The notes under the pieces were generated by a model, which had not been told where the DNA came from, searched no databases, and saw only the letters and a program-made list of their open reading frames with translations. From assembly GCA_029260135.1 (NCBI GenBank), contig JAJDDV010000105.1, forward strand, positions 1 through 38,967: a DNA stretch of 38,967 nt, given 5' to 3'. This stretch comes from Phycisphaerae bacterium. GTDB taxonomy: Bacteria; Planctomycetota; Phycisphaerae; UBA1845. Each line of letters begins with the position of its first letter. Position 1 is the first letter of the stretch. Shown piece by piece: positions 1 through 8,289 of the stretch. Both the position numbers and the translations under genes were made by a program.

Positions 1-233
1 AACCGACGGGCAATCTGGATACATCGCGTTCGGCGGCGATCTGGGAGCTGTTGGCTTCGCTCGCTCGAGCGGGAGACCGAACGGTGGTTGCGGTTACTCA
101 TGAGCCCAGCGGCGCTTCGTTTGCCGATCGGGTGATCGTGCTCAAGGATGGGCAGATTGTTGGCGAGGTTCATCCGGAGGGAGTGGATGATGAGGCGATG
201 GTGGCAGCTGGCATTGCTGACCTGGTCGGCTAA
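1..233 (+). CDS. ABC transporter ATP-binding protein, C-terminal fragment
   Basis: The reading frame is open from the window edge and ends at 233. It begins with PTGNLDT, the stretch that follows Walker B in LolD/MacB-type ATPases (normally ADEPTGNLD), and continues to an H-loop (VAVTHEPSGASFADRVIVLKDG). Only the last quarter of the nucleotide-binding domain is present; Walker A and the signature motif lie outside the window. The 3' end overlaps the start of the downstream permease, so the two are translationally coupled parts of one exporter. The H-loop is followed by EPSG rather than the more usual DPxxA, a small deviation. The family is clear but the substrate is unknown. Confidence 0.85.
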   Translation, partial: PTGNLDTSRSAAIWELLASLARAGDRTVVAVTHEPSGASFADRVIVLKDGQIVGEVHPEGVDDEAMVAAGIADLVG

Positions 234-3147
234 TCCCGGTCGAACGGGTGCCGTCGTCTTGTCGGTGGCGCTGGGCGTTTGCGTCGTGGTGATCGTCACG
301 AATTTTTTCGAGACGGCGCGTCGGGCGTTGACGGAGGACGTGGTCAAGCCGTTGCTGGGTGCCGCGCATATCCGCGTTTATCCGATCGGCGCGCACTGGG
401 GTTCGTTGGAGGCTTCGTTTGCGGATGATCTTGCGAAGCTGGACAACGTTGAGCACGTGACGGCGAGTCTGCGTCGTCGTGCGCGTCTGGTTCCGCTGCA
501 TGCGGCAGATCAACTCATCGAGAAGCACTGGCGGCACGTCGACGCCATCGGCATTACGCCGGAGACGGAAGGTCCCTTTTTGTCGCTGCCGTTTCTATCG
601 GGTCGCATCATGAGTTCGGGGGAGCGTGGTGTGGCTGTCGTCGAGCGTCCGCGCGCCGGTGCGACGACTTTTTCGCTGGGTGATGACATCCTTGTGACAC
701 CGTACTACGGCGGTCCAAAGATGCGGTTTACGGTGGTTGGGATGTTCGCGAGTCAGCGCGTGGCCGACTTTCAGCAGGCCAGCGTGTTCCTTCCGCTCGC
801 CGATTTGCAGGACCTGACGCAGAGTCCGGGTGTGGTTTCGGCGATGGATGTCATGCTGCGTGATCCATCCCCTGATGCGTTGGCTGCGTCGGGTGAAGCG
901 GTTGAGCGTTTACTCGCGGAGAAGCAGACGGAGCAGCCGTGTCGGGTGCGTACGGCGGCGGCTCGTCAGCTTGTGCTCAGCGAGGCGGAGCGGATCACGC
1001 GCATGCTTCTGATGCTGATTGCGCTGGTGGCGATGTTCACGTCGTTCTTCATCATCCTGACGACGCAGAGCGTGAGCCTGGCGCTGCGTCGCCCACAACT
1101 GGGGATTTTGCGGTGTGTCGGGCTGACTCGCGTGCAGTTGGCGGTGTTGCTTGTGGTCGAACTGGTTCCGCTGGGCGTTGTCGGAACCGCTGCGGGCGTG
1201 ATTGGGGGGATTGTTCTTGGGAACTGGATCGCCGACGTTTCGACCGAAGGGATGATGGAGGTTTATCTGAGCCCGTGGTGTTTTTACCTGGCGATCGGGA
1301 GTGGGATCATCACGACGCTGGTGAGTACGCTGTTGTTGATCGTTCAGGTCGGCCGTGTCTCGCCGCTCGAGGCGGTCAACGTCAGTGCCCGACCGCCGCG
1401 GATGCTGCACGTGTGGATGGCGTCGGGTGTGGGTGTCGTCCTTCTTGCGCTTCATCAACTGATGGCGATGACGGGCAATCGGACGCAGTGGCTTGACATG
1501 GGCTTTGCGACGGTCGGTACGGCGTCGCTGTATTTGGGGTATGTTCTCTTGGCGCCGGCGGTGGTCGTGGTGTTGGGCCGTCCGTTTGCGCGCGGGGTGG
1601 GGCGGATGTTGGGGGTCGGCGGGAGAGTGGCGGAGGATCCCTTTATCCGAGCGCCGTGGCGCACGACGGGTGCGTGCTGGGTGCTTATGGTGGGGCTCTC
1701 GTTGATCGTGTATGTGGCGGTCCGGGCTGAGAGCATCTTGAAGATTTGGGATTTTCCGGGTCGGTTACCTTCGGCATTCGTCTGGTCACGCGACTATGTT
1801 AAGGGGGATACGATCGAGCGGGTGAAGGATCTTCCCGGGGTGGGTGCGACGACGTTTTCGACGGACGTTCCGTGCGACATCTCGGTTTCAGGTTCGGATG
1901 AATCGTCGGTGAAGGATTCCGTTGTCGAGTCATTCCTCAAGAAGCTCACTCGGCCCGTCTTCGTAGCGGGAGAGCCGGAGGCGCTTCTGGGGATGATCAA
2001 GGTGGCGTTCACGGAGGGAGATCGCGACGACGCGATGCGGAAGCTGAAGCAGGGGGGGTATGTTCTGATTCCGCCGGAGACGTCAAGAAACCAGGGGTTG
2101 CACGTGGGCGATCACGTGACGGTTACGGTGCGCGGGGTTTCCGTCGAGTTCGAGGTGGCGGGGGTGATCGAGTCTCCGGCGATGGACCTTGCCGTGACGG
2201 CTTTTCAGGCACAGAGCTATATGCAGCTTGCGGCGGCGAGTGCGATACTCGGGACGCGCGAGGACTTGAAGGAGAAGTTCGGTCTGGATGTGGTGTCGAT
2301 GTTCATGTGCGACATCACGCTCCCGTCGGCGCCGATTCCGCCGGACTTTGATGTGAGTCGTCTTCCGGATCCGGGGATGGATGAGGCGGTGGCCGAGGTC
2401 GCGCTGCGGTGGCAGCCGTATCTGCCGAACGAGCGCGATACGCTGGACCGTCTTCGCGGAGATCTTGCGCGATGGCGTGAGGCGTCGAAGGCTGGGGCGG
2501 GGACGTTGGCGGGTTCATCGCGGGTTCCACCCCCGGCGATCCGGCGCGACCTGCAGCGATTCGCGAAGGCGATTCAGCGGTTGAAGCGGTCGTCCCTGTC
2601 GCGAAAGCGCACGGACTTGCAGAACTGGACGTCGTTTCGGGAACGGCTGGTCCTTTTGAAGGTTGCCCAGGCGATGGACCGGCCGGATGCGATCATGGGT
2701 TCACTGCAGCGTCTGAAGCGGGAGGTCGATTCGCTGCTGACGCGGGCCCTCAGGATCATGACCTGGTTGCCTTCGATTCTGTTGGGCGTGGCTGCGATCG
2801 GGATTGCGAACCTGATGACGGTGAGTGTGCATCAGCGTACGCGTCAGATCGCTGTTCTTCGTGCGGTGGGTGCGCAGCGGTCTCAGGTTCTTCGATTGGT
2901 GTTGGCGGAGGCGATTACGATCGGGCTCCTCGGAAGTGTCATGGGGATTGCGCTGGGTCTTCACGAGGCGGACAGCGTGAACCGGATTGTCGCGGAACTG
3001 ACGGATGTGACGTTGGCGTTCATCGTTCCGGTGGGGACGGTGGGTTTGGGCGTGTTGCTGACCGTGGGGGTCTGTTTGCTGGCGGGTCTTGCGCCGGCTC
3101 GGTGGGCGTCGCGCAACAACATTATCGCGGCGATTCAGACGACGTAG
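187..3147 (+). CDS. Large ABC permease with two FtsX-type membrane domains
   Basis: A membrane permease of about 986 residues. I prefer the ATG at 187 (or 190) because GGAGGGAG at 176-183 is well spaced for it; an in-frame ATG at 148 is possible. An N-terminal membrane helix (about residues 22-45) is followed by a MacB-like extracytoplasmic region, a first FtsX core (about 273-410), further helices around 420-540, a second large extracytoplasmic region, and a second FtsX core at the C terminus (about 855-986, with the family pattern ..VLRAVGAQRSQVLRLVLAEA..). The two-core arrangement is that of the fused FtsX/LolCE-like permeases, which move lipids, lipoproteins or peptides out of the membrane rather than import solutes. 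It overlaps the ATPase by 47 bases. The second extracytoplasmic region contains a charged, helical Arg/Lys-rich stretch (about residues 740-860). The substrate cannot be told from sequence. Confidence 0.85.
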   Translation: MMRRWWQLALLTWSANPGRTGAVVLSVALGVCVVVIVTNFFETARRALTEDVVKPLLGAAHIRVYPIGAHWGSLEASFADDLAKLDNVEHVTASLRRRARLVPLHAADQLIEKHWRHVDAIGITPETEGPFLSLPFLSGRIMSSGERGVAVVERPRAGATTFSLGDDILVTPYYGGPKMRFTVVGMFASQRVADFQQASVFLPLADLQDLTQSPGVVSAMDVMLRDPSPDALAASGEAVERLLAEKQTEQPCRVRTAAARQLVLSEAERITRMLLMLIALVAMFTSFFIILTTQSVSLALRRPQLGILRCVGLTRVQLAVLLVVELVPLGVVGTAAGVIGGIVLGNWIADVSTEGMMEVYLSPWCFYLAIGSGIITTLVSTLLLIVQVGRVSPLEAVNVSARPPRMLHVWMASGVGVVLLALHQLMAMTGNRTQWLDMGFATVGTASLYLGYVLLAPAVVVVLGRPFARGVGRMLGVGGRVAEDPFIRAPWRTTGACWVLMVGLSLIVYVAVRAESILKIWDFPGRLPSAFVWSRDYVKGDTIERVKDLPGVGATTFSTDVPCDISVSGSDESSVKDSVVESFLKKLTRPVFVAGEPEALLGMIKVAFTEGDRDDAMRKLKQGGYVLIPPETSRNQGLHVGDHVTVTVRGVSVEFEVAGVIESPAMDLAVTAFQAQSYMQLAAASAILGTREDLKEKFGLDVVSMFMCDITLPSAPIPPDFDVSRLPDPGMDEAVAEVALRWQPYLPNERDTLDRLRGDLARWREASKAGAGTLAGSSRVPPPAIRRDLQRFAKAIQRLKRSSLSRKRTDLQNWTSFRERLVLLKVAQAMDRPDAIMGSLQRLKREVDSLLTRALRIMTWLPSILLGVAAIGIANLMTVSVHQRTRQIAVLRAVGAQRSQVLRLVLAEAITIGLLGSVMGIALGLHEADSVNRIVAELTDVTLAFIVPVGTVGLGVLLTVGVCLLAGLAPARWASRNNIIAAIQTT

Positions 3148-3170
3148 GGGGCTTGTGCGGTTGGGCAGTT

Positions 3171-3252
3171 CAGTGTCGGACAGCCGCCCGTGGCACGCGG
3201 GGCGTGAGGTTGGGTGGCGCACTGGCGGACCAGCCGCCAGTGGCACCCGGTG
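3171..3252. repeat. Pair of REP-like direct repeats
   Basis: Two imperfect copies of one unit lie side by side in the gap between two convergent genes. Copy 1 (3171-3204) contains GGACAGCCGCCCGTGGCAC and copy 2 (3219-3252) contains GGACCAGCCGCCAGTGGCAC. Copy 2 is also a perfect inverted repeat: CACTGGCGG at 3220-3228 pairs with CCGCCAGTG at 3234-3242 across a 5-base loop. Short GC-rich palindromic units in intergenic spaces are typical of REP elements. From memory, similar GCCGCCAGTGGCAC units are common in planctomycete genomes, but this could not be searched here. Confidence 0.6.
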
Positions 3253-3260
3253 TCTTTTGT
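3220..3260. terminator. Probable terminator between convergent genes
   Basis: The 9-bp perfect stem at 3220-3242 is followed on the + strand after about 11 bases by a T-rich stretch (gtcttttgtt). It lies 73 bases after the permease stop and 28 bases after the end of the cupredoxin gene on the other strand. It probably stops transcription of the permease, and doubles as a copy of the REP-like repeat. Confidence 0.4.
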
Positions 3261-3270
3261 TGCTCCCGTA

Positions 3271-4005
3271 TCAGTCGGGCTTGTAGGTGAAGTTTGCCTC
3301 GGCGGTCTGGTCTGAGGCGACTTCAACCGTCATGGTCTTGGTGCCAAAGGTCTCGTGCCAGGCTTCAACGACGTACGAACCGGGCGGGAGCCCCTTGAGT
3401 TCGAAGGTTCCCTTGTTTCCGGTGACGTCGAAGAAGGGGTGGGTGAAGACCTGCACGTAGGCGCCCATCCAGGGATGCACGTCGCACTTGACCTTGAAGG
3501 TATCCTCGGCGACGAGCTTGAGTTCTTTCGTCATACCCTTTTTGGGCTGAGAGAAGTTGAGCTCCTGGTTGACCTTGGGCTGAAAATGGATGTTGTGGCT
3601 GGTCTCGTCTCCGTTGGTCACGGTGAGGGTCTGGCCTTCTATGATTCCGAAGACGTGCGGCTTGTATTCGCATCCCTTCTGAGTGAGGGTGACAGGCTCG
3701 GACGGCACATCGTACTTCCGATCGCCGAGGCCTTCCTTGACGTAGACGAGGACATTTCGGACCGTCACGGGGTCGGTCTTTTTGTTGAGGATGACGTTGT
3801 AGGTTCCGATCCTTTTCTTGCCTTTCTTGCAGTTAGCGTCTTTCGAGGTGTCGATGGCTCGCCGTTTGTATTTTGCGGCGGAAGCGTCACCGTCGAAGGC
3901 GACCTTTCCTTTGATGACGGCGTCTTCCTGTGCTGCGGCGGGGAGCGCCGCGGTGAAGGCGAAAAGGCCCGTGAGGGCTACGGTTGTCCAGTTGCCACGA
4001 TTCAT
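3271..4005 (-). CDS. Exported cupredoxin with carboxypeptidase-regulatory-like C-terminal domain
   Basis: A 244-residue exported protein. The chosen start (ATG at 4005) has AGGAG about 7 bases upstream and gives a clean signal peptide (hydrophobic 7-24, cleavage near AAAQ-E). The frame runs further upstream, but that part overlaps the preceding gene and lacks a ribosome site. Residues about 108-190 form a plastocyanin-like fold with likely type-1 copper ligands H137 (in SHNIHF), C174, H177 and M180 (in KCDVHPWM). Residues about 195-244 resemble a carboxypeptidase regulatory-like beta domain (GTFELKGLPPGSYVVEAWH). The gene begins 10 bases after the octahaem cytochrome gene ends and is last in the respiratory operon, so it is a candidate soluble electron carrier for that complex. 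Two extra cysteines (C59, C112) could form a disulfide. Assignment to the cupredoxin fold is strong; the role as electron acceptor is inferred from position. Confidence 0.85.
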   Translation of the reverse strand: MNRGNWTTVALTGLFAFTAALPAAAQEDAVIKGKVAFDGDASAAKYKRRAIDTSKDANCKKGKKRIGTYNVILNKKTDPVTVRNVLVYVKEGLGDRKYDVPSEPVTLTQKGCEYKPHVFGIIEGQTLTVTNGDETSHNIHFQPKVNQELNFSQPKKGMTKELKLVAEDTFKVKCDVHPWMGAYVQVFTHPFFDVTGNKGTFELKGLPPGSYVVEAWHETFGTKTMTVEVASDQTAEANFTYKPD

Positions 4006-4015
4006 CGCATATCTC

Positions 4016-7000
4016 CTATTCGTCAAACTCGTCTTCATCAAACGTTTCATCGTCAAAACCTTCGTCGTCGTCGAATTCTTCCGTCTCTTCGGCGATGACA
4101 ATCTTCTGCATCGGCGCTCGCGTGCTGGTGGCGCCGGCCTGGTAGAGGAAATCGACGAGGAGGTTGATGTGGTCGATTCCGTTTCCGGGATAGGCGGCGT
4201 CGCCCTCGAAGGGGGATTGGGCGCCTGGGAAGTTCTGGGGCATTTTGGTGCCGGGTTGAATCCACTGGGGTTCCAGCATCCAATCGAAGACCCAGGCTCG
4301 CCTGAGTCGCTGATAGGTCAGCGAGAGGTTTGGCGCGCTGGGTGGGAGGAGCATGATACGTTCCGTTTCGCCTTCGGCGTTGGGTCCCTCGAGGAGGGCT
4401 TTGGTGTCGGCGTCACCGGATTCGTTGTAGGTTTTCTCGGCGCTGATGAGGGTGTGCCCATCGATGACGGCGCCGATGGGGTAGGTTTGACCGTTGAGCA
4501 CGGCGACGGCTTGTTCGCCCTCGCCTCTGACGTCGTCGAGGCGGTAGACGTTGACGAAATCGTCGGTGTTTGTAGCGGGGCCTGGGAGCATGTTGCCAAG
4601 GACGTGGCACTGCAGGCAGCCCATGTCTTTGAAGAACCGGAACCCTCGCTGGAAACGTTCTTGGGAGGTCAGCGGGCGTGGTGGTTCGACGAAGGGGAAT
4701 GCGACGTCGTAGAGTTCGCTCAGGAAGTCGATACGTGAGAGCAGATCGTCATGAGCCTTTCGCACGCGCTCGGGCGGCGTTTCGAGGGGGTCGAGGCGCG
4801 CGGCTCGCATGACCTTCCGGTCGATGGCCCATCGTTTCAGATGATCGGTGCTTCGCTCGAGTGCTGCGTTGTGGTGCCAGGGTGTGGATGGGTCGCTTGC
4901 GTCGCCCTGTTCGAGCCGCTGTTGGAGGAATTCGTCGATGGGGGCGCGGGACTCGGTGAGTTTTTCGGCGTCGCGCCGGCTGAGCGCGGCGAAGTATTCG
5001 GCGAGGACGGTGGCTTGCTCGCCGGTGAGCGTGAAGCTTGGCATTCGGACCTGAAGCCAGGGGCGAAGGGGTTCGACCTGCTGGAGGAAGCGGTGGAACC
5101 AGTTGTGCTGGACCTTTGCCCCTTCGCCGCGCAGAGAGGGTGGGGCGTTGATGATGTCGAAGTCGGGCCGTCCCGCGATGAGGCGGCGGAAGTATTGTTG
5201 AATGGTCGGCGCGTTGTCTTCGATTTCGTGGCAGCCGATGCAGTTGAGTTCTCGCGTGAGGTTTCTGCCCGCGGCGATGGGGCCTAGCGTGTCGACTTCG
5301 TAGTCGATGGTGAGCGTCTCACTGACGCGCGGGGGGATGCGTGAGAGGAGGAAGGTGCTCAGGGCCTCGGCTTCTCTTTCGGTGAGGTAGAAGTTGGGCA
5401 TTTTGAGCTTGGCGTAGGGCTTCTTGAGCTTTTCGCGATCCCAGATTCGCGGGTTGAGCAGTTTGTGTTTGGCGAACCCGGCATGGGTCTGGGCGATCTG
5501 CTCTTTGGCGCGGTCGTCGATGGGGGACCAGTGGTTGAGGCGGTCGGCATCGAGTGGATAGACGAAACCGAACGTGTCGGGCTTTTCTTCACGCAAGTGG
5601 TGGAAGGCGTGGTCGTAGTTGGCGAAGTCGAGCTGCGTGATGGGCTTCTCGGCCCAGGTGCTCAGGTCGGTTCCGACGGGTGTAGTGTCTTCGAAGCCGC
5701 GGATTTTGTGGCAGGTGTAGCAGCCGTAGTGCAGGATCATCTTGTTGCCGAGGTACATCATCTTCTTGTCCTCGAGGGGCATCGGTCGGATGAGTTGGTC
5801 GGCGCGCTGTCGGCCTAGCGAAGACGTCAGCAGGGCGATGGTCATGTCGGTCAGTTCGCCGCCGGCGTCGTTCATGATTTCGCGGCTGCGGCGTTCTGAT
5901 CGTTGGGCGGTGAGGAGTGTGAAGATCAGCGTGTCGGCCATCGTTCGACGGGGAGTGTCGAGTTCGAACTCCTCTTGCTGGAACTCGTTGTTGCGGAGGG
6001 TCATCAGGTAGGCGGCGAGGTCTGCGGCTTCGCGTTCGTTGAGACGCATGTTGGGCATCTTGGTGTCGGGCGCGTAATGGGACGGATCGATGACCCAGGC
6101 GTAGAGCCACTCGAATGTTGTCTTGGAGCCGATTCCTGAGAGTTCGGGCGCGAATCGGGTGAAGGTGGGCGGGTTGTGTTTTCTTTCGCTGTCGAACCGC
6201 GCGGACTCGGGGTCGAGGAAGGTGTCGACGTCGCCGGGGAACGCGTTGAGCGAGTATCGAACGCGTTGTTCATGGGTCATGCCCAGGTAGCGATGCTGTG
6301 CGGTTTCGTCGTCGACCGATTCGCTTTGTTTGACGTCTTCGGCGATCCACTCCTGGCCGAATTCGGTGATGTTCGCGTGGCAGGCGAGACAGCCTGTTGA
6401 GCGGAAGAGCTTGCGCCCGCGTTCGGCGTCGCCTTTGATGCTCTGGGGAAGGGGTGTTGGTGTCCACTCATCAGACACGGCGAAGAGGTACTTGGAGATG
6501 GCGGCGACTTCGGTTTGGGTTCGCAGCATGGGGTCGGGGTCGAGGGAGTTGGCGGCGACGGTGCGGCTGTTTTCCTGCTGGAAGAAGTGGGGCATTCGGG
6601 TGGAGGGGCGAAAGGCCTGCGGGGTGAAGACCCACTGCTGCACGAATTCGGGCTGAAGTTTGTCGGCGATGTAGGTGAGATCGGGTCCGACGCGGCGCTG
6701 GTTGGGGAGCGCGTCGACGTTGTGGCAGTTGACGCAGCCGAGATTCGTGAAGAGGTGTCGGCCCAGGTTGATGCGTTCGCCTTTTCGATCGCCTTCGAAA
6801 TCGTCGATGTCGCTGATCTGCTGGTGGCACTTCGCGCAGCCGGCTTCGGTGTAGCGCGGCAGGAGCATGGGGCGGTCCCAGTAGTGTTCGACGGTTTCGA
6901 ACGTGGTGTTGGGGACGCCGAGTCGGCGGAGGTAGTATTCATCCTCCCAGCGCTCGCGGATCTTGTGGGTCTCGGGCGAGTGTGCGGCGAGGACAAAGTC

Positions 7001-8215
7001 GGTTTCTTGGGGGTTTCCTTCATGGCAGACGGTGCAGCCCATGCGCTGCATGGGGTGAGAGGAGTCGACGGAGACGTAGAGCGAGAGGTCTGGATGGGCG
7101 AGGAGGGGTTGACCCAGGTCGATGGTCTTCCGGCCGCTCTGTTCCAGATAGTTGTTCACTCGTTCGAGGAGCGCGTCGAAGTAGGTGTTGCGCTGCTGGG
7201 GCGAGAGTCGGTTCCAATGAAGTGTGACCTGTGCGGGTGGTAGCTGTGACCCGGCGGCGGCAACGGGTGGATCGGGCAGGTCGAGAGGCGCTTCGCCGCG
7301 GCGCTGCAGGGCTTCGTTGATCGAGGCGAGGGATCTCTCGAGTTTTCTGGCGAGGCGGTCCTGGGCGAACTCGGGGTCGTCGATGGCGACGTGGCAGGTG
7401 GTGCAGCGATCGGTGGTGTAGCTGTCAAGATAGTTGAGGCGTTGGCGGACGTCGGGGAGGACGAGCTGCTTGACCTGGTGTCGTGCGGGGGTGGTTTTGG
7501 GTGCGGCGAAGTCGAGGATGGGCGCGTTGATCAGTCCTCGCACGAGTGGAATACCGCCTAGGATTCCGTCGTCGGCCAGCACGCCGCGGTAGGATTGGTC
7601 CCGTCGGAGGGCGTCTTCGGCGATGTCCTGAAGTTCTCTAAGCTTCTTGCTCGCCACGCGGACCGGTTTCGTCAGTTGGTCGAGTTCTGTTTGGACCTGG
7701 GCCTTGCGATCCTCCCAGCCTTCCTTGTCTTTGCGGAGGCGTTCGACTTCTTCCTCTTCGGCTGTGAGCCGGGCGTGAACGGCGCGGGTCTCCTCGTGAT
7801 CGGGCCCGTGGGTGTTGAGGGCCTTCTCGTAGGTGTCGCGTGTCACGAGGAGTACCTGGTCCTTGCGACTCCATGCGCCGTTGGCGAGATTGAATTTGAG
7901 GTCGGCGTCGGTCAGTTCGGCTCGTAGCGCGTCTTCTTTTCCTGCGGCGGTCTGTTGGAGGAATTGCTCGGCGTCGCGCACGCGTTGCTGCGCCTGGGCG
8001 AGTTCCTGTTGGCGCTGTTCGGTCGAGGCGTCGAGGAAGTCGAGGTGCGCGAGGGCGGCCTTTCCGACGAAGTAGCGGTTCTGAAAGGCCCGCCAGGGTC
8101 GGTCGTAGTCGATGGTGATCATCCAGAGCAGCGAGATCGTCATGATGAGGCTGCTGACCGCGAACCATCGGTTCAGTCGTTCGGGTTTGTATAGACGCGT
8201 TTCGGGGGTCGGCAT
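4016..8215 (-). CDS. Giant octahaem cytochrome c of the bc complex, membrane-anchored, with coiled coil
   Basis: A 1399-residue protein. A single N-terminal membrane helix (about residues 17-37) is followed by a long charged helical region (about 60-215, rich in Glu, Gln, Arg and Ala) that reads as coiled coil. Eight CxxCH haem motifs follow: CTTCH 271, CTVCH 394, CAKCH 460, CVNCH 494, CLACH 609, CYTCH 832, CIGCH 992 and CLQCH 1200. Several are followed by MP motifs typical of axial Met ligands (TRMPHFF about 549, TKMPNMR about 729, LKMPNF about 948, VRMPSF about 1067, TKMPQNF near the end). It therefore looks like a string of fused mono-haem cytochrome c domains. The last 25 or so residues are almost all Glu, Asp and Phe. 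It takes the position that cytochrome c1 or f would occupy in a bc operon, after the two cytochrome b genes and before a cupredoxin, so it most likely carries electrons away from the Rieske protein on the outer face of the membrane. Confidence 0.9.
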   Translation of the reverse strand: MPTPETRLYKPERLNRWFAVSSLIMTISLLWMITIDYDRPWRAFQNRYFVGKAALAHLDFLDASTEQRQQELAQAQQRVRDAEQFLQQTAAGKEDALRAELTDADLKFNLANGAWSRKDQVLLVTRDTYEKALNTHGPDHEETRAVHARLTAEEEEVERLRKDKEGWEDRKAQVQTELDQLTKPVRVASKKLRELQDIAEDALRRDQSYRGVLADDGILGGIPLVRGLINAPILDFAAPKTTPARHQVKQLVLPDVRQRLNYLDSYTTDRCTTCHVAIDDPEFAQDRLARKLERSLASINEALQRRGEAPLDLPDPPVAAAGSQLPPAQVTLHWNRLSPQQRNTYFDALLERVNNYLEQSGRKTIDLGQPLLAHPDLSLYVSVDSSHPMQRMGCTVCHEGNPQETDFVLAAHSPETHKIRERWEDEYYLRRLGVPNTTFETVEHYWDRPMLLPRYTEAGCAKCHQQISDIDDFEGDRKGERINLGRHLFTNLGCVNCHNVDALPNQRRVGPDLTYIADKLQPEFVQQWVFTPQAFRPSTRMPHFFQQENSRTVAANSLDPDPMLRTQTEVAAISKYLFAVSDEWTPTPLPQSIKGDAERGRKLFRSTGCLACHANITEFGQEWIAEDVKQSESVDDETAQHRYLGMTHEQRVRYSLNAFPGDVDTFLDPESARFDSERKHNPPTFTRFAPELSGIGSKTTFEWLYAWVIDPSHYAPDTKMPNMRLNEREAADLAAYLMTLRNNEFQQEEFELDTPRRTMADTLIFTLLTAQRSERRSREIMNDAGGELTDMTIALLTSSLGRQRADQLIRPMPLEDKKMMYLGNKMILHYGCYTCHKIRGFEDTTPVGTDLSTWAEKPITQLDFANYDHAFHHLREEKPDTFGFVYPLDADRLNHWSPIDDRAKEQIAQTHAGFAKHKLLNPRIWDREKLKKPYAKLKMPNFYLTEREAEALSTFLLSRIPPRVSETLTIDYEVDTLGPIAAGRNLTRELNCIGCHEIEDNAPTIQQYFRRLIAGRPDFDIINAPPSLRGEGAKVQHNWFHRFLQQVEPLRPWLQVRMPSFTLTGEQATVLAEYFAALSRRDAEKLTESRAPIDEFLQQRLEQGDASDPSTPWHHNAALERSTDHLKRWAIDRKVMRAARLDPLETPPERVRKAHDDLLSRIDFLSELYDVAFPFVEPPRPLTSQERFQRGFRFFKDMGCLQCHVLGNMLPGPATNTDDFVNVYRLDDVRGEGEQAVAVLNGQTYPIGAVIDGHTLISAEKTYNESGDADTKALLEGPNAEGETERIMLLPPSAPNLSLTYQRLRRAWVFDWMLEPQWIQPGTKMPQNFPGAQSPFEGDAAYPGNGIDHINLLVDFLYQAGATSTRAPMQKIVIAEETEEFDDDEGFDDETFDEDEFDE

Positions 8216-8289
8216 GGCGTTAGCTTCCGAGAGAGCGAACCGCGTGATGGGTGATCTCGCGGACTTGTATCAACACTGTAGGACGGGGT

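Noticed and set aside
3171..3252. CRISPR-like direct repeats
   Set aside because: There are only two units with no regular spacer, and one is a palindrome; this fits REP elements better.
3355..4098. Long plus-strand frame opposite the cupredoxin gene
   Set aside because: It is the complement of a gene with clear copper-site motifs and a ribosome site; its product has no recognisable domain.
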